A stretch of 64,000 bases of DNA from Dipteronia dyeriana (taxonomy: Eukaryota; Streptophyta; Magnoliopsida; Sapindales; Sapindaceae). Below, piece after piece: positions 21,866 to 33,700 of the stretch (positions are counted from its first letter, which is position 1; every line of letters starts with the position of its first letter). The stretch is taken from contig CM065297.1 of NCBI GenBank assembly GCA_032871835.1, positions 20,190,098 to 20,254,097 of the forward strand, written 5' to 3'. Under the pieces are notes generated by a model. The model was given only the letters and a program-made list of their open reading frames with translations. It searched no databases and was not told the DNA's origin. A program made the translations under genes and the position numbers.

Positions 21866-22377
21866 TTGGAAAGTTCTCCTACCTAAACTCCAATGTCCAA
21901 GTTATTACTGGTTACTAATCCCCCATGTGCATATGATTTCTTATTGTAACAGGTGCAAACTAGCTTAAAATCATATAAGGGGACTACTCACTAAAGTCAT
22001 CGAGCTACAAGTTTCTGCTGAGAGTTGAGAGCTCGAGCTAGCTGTCTACTTCCACACTTAGTTAAATTTTATATCTCTTTATTTTTACCAAATTCAAGTT
22101 ATTTCGAAGGTCGCGCCATGGTGAAGGTCAGGAACAAAGCTAGCCAAGTAAAAATCCATTGAAGCAAGCATGAATGAAATCTAAAGCTAATCTTCATTAA
22201 TGATGTGGGAGCCCATCCCCTTTGAGAGGCTACAATTGTCAAACTGGGAGCCCAACCTCTGGTTCCGGGCTATATAAAAAAATATATAAAAATAGAAAGA
22301 CTATCTTTCTGGTCAAGAGTAAAGAGGGGTGCCCACCACTCTTTCGGGCAGTCAAAGTAAGTCAAGAATAGGTCGCA
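21866..22377. other. T3 3' spacer
   Basis: No gene. Carries 'gtaacaggtgcaaactagc', an AT-rich stretch, and the 3' flank of the antisense gene ('gcccaacctctggttccggg'). Confidence 0.5.
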
Positions 22378-23297
22378 TCAAGCTCCTATATCCTCTTGAT
22401 TGCCTTCAGCTGCTTCTCCTCCATGACGACCCTCGTCATCTGCCCCTCATTTCGGTGGTTTCTTATCCTGGTTTGCCTCCTTAGCTATCTCCCCTTCTAA
22501 AGGTTCCTCAATTGGCTACTGCTAAGTTGGATCCTCTTCCAGAACCTCATTAACCATCGCCATAACCTCAAGAGGGATGGTAGCATAAAGAAGGTTTGCC
22601 AGAGGCTCTATCTTGTTCGGCTCGACCTCCAACTCTTCTTTAGAGGGCTCTTCAAGATGGTTATAGACCTCTTCCCAAGATTCTGGCAGGACCCTCTCAG
22701 ACTGAGCAGGCCAAACCCTGCTAAAGGTTTCCCCGGGACATGAGAATAGTAAGACAGGAGAAGGAATGGGAGGATCTGTCATGACCGCTCGCTTCCTTGC
22801 GTCAACCCTGCTAGAAGGGTTAGCTCTGTCACCCTCGGGTCAAGACATCTCCATAGCCCTAGTCATGATTTCCTCTCTTTCCCATTCGGTGATACTGGAG
22901 AGGTCAAAAGGAAGAGGGAGGGCTTCGGAGACTTGGAATGAAGCGTAAAAATACCCGTCACTAAAGGAGGTGTCCACTTCCATTTGTAACTTACCCACTT
23001 GAGCATGCAAGGCATGATTTTCAACTTCTAGCACCTTAGCATTAGCCTTCAAGGAATACCACTGTCTTGGTAGACGTTTAGACCAGAGGGTTTCTTGATC
23101 GAAAGATTGCTTTAACCTCTCATGTCATAATGAAGTTCATCTAGCTTCACCTCCATTCCCCTCTAGCTAGAGGTCATCTCCTGTACTAGACCTTGAGCCC
23201 GTGCCAACAACTCTATGGCCCACTCAGCTTCAGCTTTGGCTGCCCGATCACAGAGACAGTCCACCTGGTAACCCAGAGCTAAGTTGAATTTGATAGC

Positions 23298-23366
23298 CTG
23301 TAAAAGAATTCAAGTTAGAAAGTGATAAAACAAACCGTTGTAGGAAAAGATAAAGATGATGATTAC
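23298..23366 (-). other. Predicted intron in the T3 antisense gene
   Basis: Minus strand: donor gtaatc after 'agccgag', acceptor 'ttcttttacag'. Length 69, identical to the intron at the same relative place in T4 (28118-28186). Confidence 0.65.
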
Positions 23367-23865
23367 CTCGGCTAAGAGGGCAGACCCCTTGGTGACTAAG
23401 ATATCTACAGGCATTGAAGCCATCATAGAATAACTCCCCCCGGGGCAGAAAGCGATGAATTTCCCCAAGTCCTCATCAGGAATGGCTGAGCTTGACTGAT
23501 TTTATGGGCGAATAGGAGGAACCCCTTCAACACCAGCCTTGGAGTCCTTTGAAGCTCGGGGGGCTGGGAATGTAGATGAAGAGACAGAAACATCTGGCTG
23601 AGTAGAAGTGAGGAAGATATGAGCAGAAGCAGGAGTAGGGACAACCAGAGCATGAGCTTTCATTACTGCATCAACTGCTTGAGAAATAGAGGCCCCTTTA
23701 CCCAGCACCTTCGTAGCCCCGATGCGAGGAGCGCCATCTTGGACTTGTACTGGGAGGAGGACGATGAAAGAGATGATAAAGCCCCAGTTGGAACAGTTTA
23801 CCCCATTTGATAAAGGAGGGTGCGAGCTTGTTGGCCTTCATGGGAAGCTGGAGCAACAATTAAAA

Positions 23866-23993
23866 CTGTTAAAAAAACAAAACAAAAAAAGAGAAGGAAA
23901 ATCGTTAGAATCAAACTAATCAACGAAACAAAATATGATGGTTCAGTGTTACTTAAGAGGAGTAGCATCAGAGATTCATAGATAGTGGTTTAC
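23866..23993 (-). other. Predicted intron in the T3 antisense gene
   Basis: Minus strand: donor gtaaac after 'tcttacctg', T-rich tract, acceptor 'tttttttaacag'. Length 128. It may correspond to the T4 intron at 26808-26892. Confidence 0.55.
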
Positions 23994-24883
23994 CAGGTAA
24001 GAATCGAAAGGGTTGACAGTTGAGAATTTTAGGTTCAAGTAGTTCCTAACAAGGATGGCCTTCAACACATATTCAGACTCAGGGGGTAAGGAATCCCGGC
24101 CCCATGATAGTTTAACGTTGAAACCCGTGGGAACCGTAAACTCATGCCCGCCAATAAAGGTCGAGCTTCCCCAGTCATCTCCCACTAGGATCCACTCCTT
24201 CTTTCAAGCAGGGTCCTCCCTCGAAGCACCAGGGATGATGAAATTGAACTTGTTCTTTGCCTTGGCAATGAACTGACCTCGAGGAGCTCCAGACAGGTTT
24301 CCAATCTGGAAAAGATACATAAGATCCTCAGCTCGGGCTCTCTAGTAACTTTGTTTAGCTCGTATTGTTCCCTCCACAACCCGAGAAATCCGATCAGATA
24401 CCTCCAGAAGCTAGGTGTCAGCTGGAGAGGAGCTACCAGCAAGGTGACGATAGCCCGTCGAAGAGTGGGATGAAGAGGAAGCCTGACCCCATTCTCGAGG
24501 GCAGCTATGTGAATTGGGGGCACAACGCTAGAAGGAGTAAAGACGTCATAATTCCTATCAGGGATGGAGAGAGAAACACTGTCGGAGTTATCGTACTTTG
24601 ACCGTAAGTGATCGAGAGATTTGGGGTCAGTGGTAGAGTTTGGGATAACTCTGAAATCTGAGGGGAGAAGCATCTCCAGAGGAGGACCTATAACTGTAAC
24701 CTGACCCCTCCCGGTAGCAGCATCCTTAGGTTCACCATCAGAATCTTCATCGACTAAATTCAGGGGGTTAGGTGGAGAATCATCACTGTCAAAGTTCAGT
24801 CGTACTCTCTTCCCGAGGTTGAGGTTGGAAACTTCCTCACCATCAATAATAGAATCGTTGGAATCATGTCTATTTTTTGACAT

Positions 24884-25285
24884 GGTAGAAAGAATTTTTG
24901 AGTTCGACGAAATAGAAGAGAAGGAACGGAGGCGCAGTTGAAATGGGTAGCAAAAGAGAGGGACTTTTAAAATTTGAAGTTTTAAGAGAAAACATGAGGA
25001 ATGCGGTGAAATAGTTAGGTATAAATAGAAGTAGGGTAAGTGATGACATCGTTGAAATCTTTAGTCGTACTGGCTCAAATAGCGGGGATAACAGTAACGT
25101 AGCCGGACTGTTTTGGGGAATGTATTGGCCAATGCTCGCCACGTCACTTATGTAATTAATGAGAAGATTTCCTCCGAGATTTTTGGTAATGATAAAGGGG
25201 GGAGGGGGCGGAATTTCCCAATCAAAATAGGAAATCTGACTCTAACCCTAACTCAATCATTGGTGTTCAAGTTAAAGGGGACTTC
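24884..25285 (-). promoter_or_regulatory. Upstream region of the T3 antisense gene; includes T3 polypurine tract
   Basis: On the minus strand a TATA-like 'ctatttataccta' lies about 135 bases before the ATG at 24883; T5 has a TATA-like box about 120 bases before its antisense start. At the LTR-proximal end 'gttaaagggga' (near 25271-25281) is a polypurine tract just before the LTR at 25286, the expected plus-strand primer. Confidence 0.5.
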
Positions 25286-26414
25286 TGGTAATAGCCAAAT
25301 TTAGCTATGAACCAAAGAGAAATTTTCCACTCTCCTAGCCCGAGACCAGACCCGAGATTACCCATCTTTGAACCCTGAATCTTGGGGTAGAGCCGTGGAG
25401 TCGTCCCGTAAAAGTGAGGAAAGGTAGTCGAGCTTGGGAAGCATCCATGGTGAATCCTGACACGATCGGCTCAAGCTCCTTACACCAAAAAGAGAATTCA
25501 GATAGAGCCCGACGCATGACGAACTAGGCTCCCCAAACTTAGGATCACCCTACAACCTTCCCGGAAGCCCTCCATTCTCGCACTACAGAGTTACTCCACC
25601 TTGCTAAAGGAAGTTTTGAACCCCTCTGAACAGGAAGATGGGAGCCCACCAGAGTACAGCTACCACCAGAGGATGCCCACAAAGCCATCCTTAACTCCAA
25701 GAGACCTAGAGGGGTCCGACCAAGCTCCTAGAACCAAGACCGGGGCATGGACCAGCCACACTCTATGAAATAGTTAACACTTATACTTGATGACCTTCAT
25801 GAGGAATCACGCCATGAAGACACACGGGATAATATCTACACCCTAACGAACGTTGAAACACCGCGCACGTGCATGGCAAGTGTTTGAATTCAAAGAGAAA
25901 CGAACTTATCGCTAAAGATATTCTCAACTCTGTCATTAAATCAAAGTCAACAACTTTCAAAATGATGGATCTCGCCCGATAAGAAAGGGATTGGATTAAG
26001 AAAATGATGGTGAGAGAGTCACAAACTTAACCTATTTTGATTGTGTATAAATAGACCAAGCATAGACATAAGAAAGGGGAGAACAAAGAAAAGAGGAAAA
26101 ATAAACAAAAGGATGAGTCATGACCTAAAAACTATAATCAGAACATGGCCTTATTGTATTCTACTATTTGACAGGCACGAGGTTTCCACCCCACTGTATC
26201 CTAGTGAGATTAAGAGTGATCGACAGATTTCTGTATGAAATACATGATCTATAATAAAGAGATATATTCTCATTTTCATTATATTCACGCTTGAACATCC
26301 ACCATTATTCAAACAAGGTAGGTACGAGGTATCTATCCCAACTGTCACCTCCGTGGTAGCGGTCTCAATGGTGTTAGCTAAAATTTCTCACCTCGAGCAA
26401 ATTTTCCGTTAACA
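25286..26414 (+). repeat. T3 3' LTR
   Basis: Starts 'tggtaatagccaaatttagc' (first bases mutated from tgttaatag) and ends 'aaattttccgttaaca'. Length 1129. TATA-like 'tgtataaatagacc' near 26044 would drive element transcription; the R/U5-like part follows. It is more similar to the T1 LTR than to T2A/T2B over the middle part. Base 26415 starts T4 antisense coding sequence. Confidence 0.85.
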
Positions 26415-26807
26415 CCTTCAATCGACGTCACCTAGCAGTTGGATCCCTCATGGTTACAAGAAGAAGCCTGCCATTCTAAAGCATAAGGACCATAAGGGTT
26501 TCATCTAGGGGTTTCCATCGTCTAACAAGTATTGGAAGAATAGTTGGTTCTTCATCAATGGAGATTCGGGCGAGGTTGTGGTGGTTGATCCATCCCATCG
26601 GCTCAACCAAAATAGCGTCCCGAGGCATTTCTATAGTTTCGAGCTATAGAACAAAAATGCACATATTATGACTCGGGAATCGGCTGATACTTTTGTCAAA
26701 GCGGGAATAGACTTCTTAGGATGTTCGAGATCATCGTAACTTGTACCTAGAAAAAGATTTGATCGAATTGGGCCTTTTTCCCAAGATATTCGCTCGACGC
26801 AGGCATA

Positions 26808-26892
26808 GTAAGTCTTCATTTTTGGGCTATCCTGATGGTGGATTATCATTATTGTTACTGCTCATAATTCCCTGTGATATTATCCTTTTCAG
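26808..26892 (+). other. Predicted intron in the T4 antisense gene
   Basis: Donor 'gcata|gtaagtcttc', acceptor 'tatccttttcag|tatttgagc'. Length 85, with consensus splice sites and a T-rich 3' half. Downstream exon matches T5 near 59628. Confidence 0.65.
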
Positions 26893-28117
26893 TATTTGAG
26901 CTGGATATTGTCGCTGGTGAGCATGCTGAGAAGGCTAAGAACCTCGACTGGGTGAGCTAAAAAATTGTTGTTGCTAACCATATAGCCCAAGGCATAGCCC
27001 CCCCGAAGCACGTTTATGAGTCTAATCATGATTTTTCGACGGTTCCCATTGACCAGGTTATAGCAAGCAGTCATAATACCTCTCCCACTCGAAGCAGTTG
27101 GATGGGGTCTTCTAGGGATAGATACGGTCGGGTTCATTTTTCTACAGAGGGATCTGACCTTAGAGGTCGAGTAGGGAGAGATCGAGCCAAGAGAGACCCA
27201 CTGGAGACAGGCGGAGTCAATAGGTACCAAACAGGGGCCGGTATCATAAAACTAGGTCTAATAACAATGTCTATAGCAGTAAAGTGGCCAAGGTAGTTAA
27301 GGGATCTTCTACCCCTGAGGCTATCTATAGAAAAGAGGAGGTTATAAACGATGTACCTCCATTACCCTCTCAATCGGGAGCTACCCCCATTCTTTTGGAT
27401 GAAGAAAAGGATGACAACTAGGAGACCTTAACTGACCTAATCCTGAGAAAGTAGCGGTCAAAGAAAAAGAGTGATCTAGTGGTTGCGATGTCTTCCGCTG
27501 TCCTAACTGAGATAGTTAAGGCCATCAATGGAGCAATATCGCTACGGGAAGGCTCCCATAGAGTTTTCAGTCAAGCACCAAATAGTCTTCACAGATTCTG
27601 ACTCTAATGATGGAAAGCGCAACTCGGAGGAGTTATCTATTAACGAAAATGTTTTGGACGTCACAAAGGAACAGATGCTTGGTCAGGTGCCGAAGTCGAA
27701 GACTGATGTTGTAGTGAAATAAGTCGAAGATGCTCCAGCGGCCCAGCTTGGGGATAAGTCCCTCTTACACCACACGAGTCTCCTACTAAAGATGGTGTTA
27801 GTGTATGTCAAGTTCCTAGGGAGCAAAGTCACGAAGCTCATGTGGTTACCCTTCAGGCTCCTGAAAGTATCAAGGTTGGCCCGACCCTTCCTATGGTGTT
27901 TTCGACTGCCTCTGCTTCTGGCCGACCCATTCCATCGAAAACTTCTGTCGCTCCAACTTCTGGGTCTCCACGCTCAAGTGAACTTTGAGCAGACCTCCTT
28001 TCCATGCTTCGCAGCATGTCAACTGGTAAGGGATATATTGGTGATGGCTATAGGAGAAAGGCTAGGGCTGCTAGCCCATCTGAGCAGGTTTAGATGATCT
28101 TTAATAATGGAATCTTT

Positions 28118-28186
28118 GTAAGTGCCTTCTATATCATCTTTCATATGCTCACCTTATGGATTCCGTAACTCTTACTTTGCTTTCAG
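28118..28186 (+). other. Predicted intron in the T4 antisense gene
   Basis: Donor 'aatcttt|gtaagtgcc', acceptor 'actttgctttcag|gcattggag'. Length 69, the same as the T3 intron at 23298-23366; both precede the coiled-coil exon. Confidence 0.75.
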
Positions 28187-29195
28187 GCATTGGAGGAGCT
28201 GACTCGGGCCTTGACTGATCAAAAGAGGCAGGCCACAGAGATACCCTAGCTGAAGAAGGCCATTGCTGAAAAAGATGATGCACTCAAGTCTTCTTCTGCA
28301 AGGCTTCTAAGGTCAAGTAGTATAAAAAAGAGCTAAGAACCCATGTTGCGATCGAGCTTGCTCTAAGAAAGACAATAGCTAACGTCCAGAATAGGGCTTC
28401 CGCATCTAAGGCGACCCTAAAATAGCTCACCTCGATAAATGCTTAACAAGAGAAGCAAGTTGCCAGGGCGGAGTCGCTAAACGCTCAGCTTGAGTTGAGG
28501 ATCATTTTGGCTGAGACGGTACGAAAAAAGGCCTAGAAGGAGACTTGCCTTGCCCATGACACCCTTACCTTTCCCCAAGAGGTTATGCTTACAATGCAAC
28601 ATGCATCTGATGAGGCTCGGATGCATTATGAATTCATGTCTAGAGACTTGGAGCAGCAACAAGTTAGCATGGAAGTGCTTTCCCAGGAAGCTAGGTCAGC
28701 CCTTGAGGTTTAAAATATGGATCGTCATAAGAGATCCCCAACTTTTGACTCTATCATGGTGAGGTAATTTGACAGGGGGCTGACCACCGCTCGGGCTTTC
28801 TTCTGGGTCAAAGAAAGATCTTCAGATGAAGCTCGCCTTAAATGGGACAGAGCTATCAGGAAGCATAAGGATGAATCCCTCAAGGCTATCAGAATCCAGA
28901 GGATTCGTTGGAGATCTTATTATTGGTCGATCGAGAAGGATCCTCATCCTATGCATCTGGATCTTCCTTCAACATCTTCTTTAGTTGCTTCCATACCAAT
29001 GAAAAGAGCAATTCTTTGACTAAGGGTGTCGACGTTGGTCCCTTGCCAAGCATGAACTATTCTCCATTTATGGCTGACGATCCCGAGGGTGTCATCACTT
29101 GGCCGGATTTTGAAAACTTGAGCCAAGACCATGGAGATGATGCTCCTTCTAGTGATTCTAGACCCAAAGGCCAACCTAATACCTCCAATGTTTAA

Positions 29196-30099
29196 AAGTT
29201 TTCTTTTTACCATATCTGTAATGGCAATTTTGTAACCGCATATTTTTTCTGATAAAATGAAATTTGCTTGTTGTTTCTGAACACTCTATGACTAACTGTA
29301 ACCATTTATCAACTCAAATTATGTGAGTTGGGCAACATCTAGGTTAGTCATTCTGGTTGTGATCATATCTTCTTCCGCAGTTCCTTTAACCTTGACCAGG
29401 ATATTCTATTAACCCAAACTGTACTGAGTTTGATATCATGACTTTGGCCAAGTAACTCTGTGTGGCCGAGCTTGTAAGGGCCCTTGCTTGGGGTTGGGGG
29501 AGTCGCTCGGGTTTGTCCATCGACTATTCGATTCCCTACCATTATACTGTTGGTATGTCAAGAAGTGTTCTTTTATGACCCATTTACATGGTCTCTAGTT
29601 TATAGACTCTTGTCTTTTATCTGTCAACTAGGTCATTAGAAGATCTCTCAATAGTCTGTTGATCAAAATTCGTTGCAGCAGGTCATCTTGTATTTTACTA
29701 ACTTAGCAGGTACTTGGACTGCGACTGTTTTTAAGTAAGAATACTCATCCTTTGTTCAACTCTTGGCGCATCCCATCATGACTTATATCCTGAAGGCGCT
29801 CTAACAGTGCTTTAGTGCACCCAGTTAGTTTTGGCGAGTGTATGCTGCCTTTGCGACATACATTTTTACCTCCCTCACTGGGCTTCTCGGGCGCTCTCAC
29901 TTGACACCAAGCAGTTTCTAAGTACCCCGAGATTGCTTTTGTATACGAAAGTAAAGTTTTTTAACATTATTCTTGACCTTTGAAACTGCTCCCTCGGAGG
30001 GGCTTTTATTAAATGCTAGAAAGGAACATAAAATGATCAAGCAACAATATAAATTTAATTTCTAAAGAAGTAAGAGAAAATAAGAAAGACCAAGGGACC
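29196..30099. other. T4 spacer between antisense gene and integrase
   Basis: About 900 bases without a recognisable gene. It includes 'gataaaatgaaatttgc' soon after the antisense stop (polyadenylation-like). No minisatellite is present, unlike T2B and T3. Confidence 0.55.
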
Positions 30100-31270
30100 C
30101 CTAAGGGTAAAACAATTTTTAGTATTGGGCATTGCACGGTCTGGGCAACTCGTTTCCTTCTGATCGGGCAAGGCGGTACGTCCCGTTTCTTGCCAACCCA
30201 ACCACCTTGTACGGGCCGTCCCATTTGTCTGCCAAGGCTCTAACTGACTTATCTCTTGTATTGGGTAACACCTTTTTTAGAACTAGGTCTCCAAGTTGGA
30301 ATCTCCTGATTCAGACATGCGAGTTGTAGTATCTGGCGACCCTTTGTTGGTAGGCTGCGGTCCTGATCCTCGACATGTCTCTTTTTTCTTCTAACTCATC
30401 TAAGTTTTGTCTCATCAACTCAGTGTTCAACTCAATGTTGAAGAGATACACCCTAGGTAAGTTATGAATAACCTCAACCGGGATTACTATCTTTGCCCTG
30501 AATGCCAATGAGTAAGGGGTCTCCCCTGTTAAGGTTCTTTCCATGGTCCAATAAGCCCACATAACCTCATGTAGCTTATCTGCCCAGCTTAGTTTTTTGG
30601 CATATAGTTTTGCTATCAGGGTGTGCTTGATTATCTTGTTCACTGTTTCAGTCTGGCTGTTGGTCTGTGGGTAAGCTGGTGTTGTATAATAATTCCTTAT
30701 GCCGAAATCTTGACACATGTTCCTGAAATTGTCACTGTCAAATTGGATTCCATTGTTCATAATTATCGTGTCTAGGATTCCAAGCCGATAGATGATATTC
30801 TTCTTGACGAAACTCATCATATTGATTTCGGTTATATGTACTAGCACTTCTACCTCGACCCACTTGATGAAGTAATCTACAGCCATAATTGCGTGCTTTG
30901 CCCTACCTTTGGTTTCAGCTGGCATTGGGCCGATCAGATCCAACCCCCACATGACAAATGGCCAGGGTGATGACAAGCTCCTCGATTGCTCAAGAGGCTT
31001 TTTTATGTTGTTGGCTATCCTCTAACAACCCCTACATTGTTCAGCGATAGCCTGAGCGTTTTGAAATAAGGTTGGTCAATAGAAGCCTTGTCTGAGAGTT
31101 TTGTGTGCTAAGCTTTTGCCTTTTGATTGGTTTCCATAAACTACCCGGTGGATGCTTTCTAATATCCATTTGCCTTCCATAGAGCAGACACATCTAGGCA
31201 AGGCTTTCGAGAATCCTCTCTTGTACAGCCCCCCCGACCATTGAATACCTTATAGCTTTATACCTGAGGC
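30100..31270 (-). pseudogene. pol: T4 integrase
   Basis: Zinc module: 'RVVYGNQSKGKSLAHKTLRQ' and 'AEQCRGC' (a stop falls after). The core starts 'FVMWGLDLIGPMPAETKGRA'; the second catalytic block is 'IIMNNGIQFDS', where TDNG has become MNNG, and Glu survives in 'QTNSQTETVNKIIKHTLIAK'. The tail 'FQLGDLVLKKVLPN' then 'ALADKWDGPYKVVGLARNGT' and 'LPRPCNAQ' completes the usual gypsy integrase C-terminus. 221 codons of the core (30311-30976) are open. The Asp-to-Asn change would abolish catalysis. Confidence 0.87.
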
Positions 31271-31339
31271 ATTTTGCTTCGGTTACTTCTGTTGGAAGCT
31301 TTCCATTTTCCAGGTATTCCCAAATCAGGGTATCCAGGT

Positions 31340-31800
31340 TATTTGACCTCCTTCAACCGTACCTACTTCCAACACCTCTTCTTGGTCCTCGATGCCTTGG
31401 CCTTTTGAGTTGAACGACTAGGATGGTGGTTGATGCCAATTTTGATAAAGTGTCTACTTTTTCATTCCTCTCCCTAGGGATCTGAGTGATTTTGTTTGTC
31501 TTGAATCTTCCTAGTAATGCTTTGGCTATCCCCAAATATATGGCCATGTTGCCATCTTTTGCTTGATATTCATCCAATATTTGGTTCACAACCACCTGCG
31601 AGTCACTGAATATTTCTAGCTCATATGCTCCTAGGGCCGTGACTCTGAGCCCTGCTAAAAAGGCCTCATATTCTGCCATGTTATTTGTGGCTTAAAGTCA
31701 AACTGTAAAGCATACTCTACTTGGTCTCTTTCTGGGGTAAATATGACTATCCCGGCCACGCTACCATGTGTGTTTGACGACCCGTCTACATGTAGTTTCT
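31340..31800 (-). pseudogene. pol: T4 second RNase H
   Basis: 'LHVDGSSNTHGSVAGIVIFT', 'ATNNMAEYEAFLAGLRVTAL', 'LEIFSDSQVVVNQILDEYQA' and 'QIPRERNEKVDTLSKLAST' preserve all the RNase H catalytic blocks (VDGS, AEYEA, SDSQ, VDTLS). One stop lies near 31690. This domain confirms that T4, though clearly different from T1-T3, also belongs to the Tat lineage. Confidence 0.86.
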
Positions 31801-33175
31801 ACACGAACTCGTTGTCCTCTTTCAGCATCCAGACTACCTCGCTATTTGGTTTAGCAAATTCTGTGATCAGGTCAACCACAACTTGCCCCTTTATTGTGGC
31901 CCTTGGCAGGTATGCTATCTCAAACTCGCTCAACTCCACATCCCATTTTGTTAGCCTTCCGGACACTTTGGGCTTGGACAGAATTTGCTTATATGGGCAG
32001 TCCGTGTAGACCTCGATCATGTGCTCTTAGAAATACGGCCTTAGCTTCCTGGCTGCGGTTACTAGGGCTAGTGCCATTTGCTCTACTAGAGAGTACCTTA
32101 TCTCCCCTAGTAATAATGCTTTGCTAGTATAATACACCGGTTTCTGTACCCCTTCACCTAGCCTAACCAGTACTGATCTGGTCGCTACCGGTGTTATGGA
32201 TAGGTACAAGTAAAGTACTTCTCCTTCAAGATGTTTGGACAGTATAAGAGCTTTTCCCAAATATTCCTTGAACTTTTTGAATGCCCGTTCGCATTCAATA
32301 CTCCAGTTTACCTACTTCCCATTCTTGATTGCTTTGAAAAAAGGGAAAAACTTATCAGTTGACTTGCAAATGAATCAGTTCAGAGATGTTAAGCACCCTA
32401 TTAGTCTTTGAATTTCCTTTAACGTCCTTAAGGACCTCATCTCCTCTAATGCTTTTATTTTTTCTGGATTTACTTTTATCCGTTCTAGTGGACTTGAAAG
32501 CCTAAGTCTCCCCAAGGGTACCCTGAAAATGTATTTTTTTTTGGATTGAGCTTCATGCCGTAGTTTCACAGCACTCCGAATTTTTCCTTGAGGTCCCTTA
32601 CGTGCTCTCCCGACGTTATGCTTTTGGTCAGCATATCATCCACATATACTTCCATGTTTCAGTCAATTTATCGAGTGAACATCTTATTCACCAATCTTTG
32701 GTAGGTTGCTCTGGTATTTTTGAGACCAAAAGGCATGACTTTAGAGCAATACAAACCTTGGTCAGTAGTAAAAGACGTCTTATCCTCGTCAGGTTCAAAC
32801 ATCAAGATCTGGTTATATCCTGAGTATGCATCTATAAAGCTCAATAACTCGTGGCCGGCCGGCCGTCATATCCACTAACTGGTCAATGCGAGGGAAGGGG
32901 AAACTATCATACGGACACGCTTTGTTGAGGTCTGTGAAATCCACGCACATCCTCCATTGACCATTTTTTTTCTACTAACACCACATTGGCCACCCATTCA
33001 GGGTATTTGACCTCCCTTATAGATTCTGCTGCCAATAGCTTTTATACTTCCTCTTTGATCGCCTTACTTCTATCTGGGTTGAATCGTCTCCTTTTCTGAA
33101 CAACCGGCTTACGGCCGGGATCAACTACTAAGCTATGTGAAATTATCTTCAGGTTGATTCCTGGCATATCCTCAT
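31799..33175 (-). pseudogene. pol: T4 reverse transcriptase and first RNase H
   Basis: RT: '[20 protein letters not shown]', 'KYPEWVANVVLVEKKNGQW', 'CVDFTDLNKACPYDSFPLP', 'LLSFIDAYSGYNQILMFEPD', 'LYCSKVMPFGLKNTRATYQR'. The catalytic YVDD block falls in a shifted, degraded stretch near 32640-32660 ('YMWMIC'-like frames). RNase H: 'LYLYLSITPVATRSVLVRLG', 'PVYYTSKALLLGEIRYSLVE', then after one stop 'IEVYTDCPYKQILSKPKVSG' and 'QVVVDLITEF'. Several frameshifts near 32500-32700 inactivate it. Confidence 0.86.
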
Positions 33176-33700
33176 GTTACCATGCAAATATATCTTTGTA
33201 TTCTTTCAACAGTCCAACCATCTCATTCTGTAATTGCTTCATCAGTCGGACCCATAGCCTTACGGTCCTCTCGGGACTGTCGTCATCAATGGTGACCTCT
33301 ATGGTCGGATCATTTTCCTGGCTTTTCCCATCTTCTGGAGGTGTCTCCTTTGGGTCCAGGTCGAACCGAGTTGAAGTTTCTGCTGTGATTTCCATTTCAT
33401 CTATCTTTTTGTCTCCATACTCCTCGAGGGTGTACACTTGCATTACCCCCGACTCTACTTTCTCCCTGTATATGGCAAGATTCGCCTATCATGCCCACTC
33501 TTGTGAACTTTACATGACTCCCACTCCTGCCTTTGTGGGGAATTTAACCATTAACGCGTATGTGGCGGTCACAGCTTTTGTCTTGTTCAAGAAGGGTCAG
33601 GTCAGTAAGGCGTTATATCGTGAATTCTCTACGCTCACAACCATAAAATCCAGTAACATTGCCTTGGTGCAAAAAGAGCTACCAATCTCTACAGGCAGTT
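33176..33700 (-). pseudogene. pol: T4 linker and protease C-terminal remnant
   Basis: 33177-33443 is the acidic linker ending 'LKEYKDIFAW' just before RT. Upstream, in another frame, are 'LDFMVVSVENSRYNALL' and 'NKTKAVTATYALMVKFPT', the C-terminal part of retropepsin. The DTG active-site part is missing: sequence jumps from the gag C-terminal region to 'VKLPVEIGSSF'. Confidence 0.72.

Larger units (their letters stand above)
22378..24883 (-). pseudogene. T3 antisense gene (putative gypsy-type transposon family, spliced)
   Basis: Transcribed against its element. It starts with 'MSKNRHDSNDSIIDGEEVSN' at 24883, an acidic N-terminus, then 'HIAALENGVRLPLHPTLRRA' and 'LQLTPSFWRYLIGFLGLW', the signature I associate with the plant 'putative gypsy type transposon' domain (PF04195/Transposase_28). 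After two introns come low-complexity Ser/Pro sequence, a coiled-coil ('VENHALHAQVGKLQMEVDTS'), 'GYFYASFQVSEALPLPFDLS' and an acidic tail ending near 22378. In-frame stops near 24183, 22840 and 22520 show decay. Role unknown; extra antisense genes are known in some Tat elements. Confidence 0.75.
26415..29195 (+). pseudogene. T4 antisense gene, middle and 3' part (spliced)
   Basis: Opposite in orientation to T4 pol. It opens mid-gene: 'GFPSSNKYWKNSWFFINGDS', 'LNQNSVPRHFYSFEL', an intron, 'ELDIVAGEHAEKAKNL', a long charged Arg/Ser/Asp segment, a Ser/Pro segment, a second intron, then an extended coiled coil ('ALEELTRALTDQKRQATEI' onward to about 28800) and an acidic tail ending 29195. T5 has the matching blocks ('NWFFIRGDWDE'-type, 'MDIVAGEQAEKSINLN'). 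The T3 LTR removed its 5' half. Several stops. Function unknown; probably nuclear given the basic and coiled-coil make-up (inference). Confidence 0.7.

Noticed and set aside
24365..24601. A plus-strand 78-codon frame.
   Set aside because: It lies opposite the conserved domain of the T3 antisense gene, whose minus-strand frame holds the family signature.
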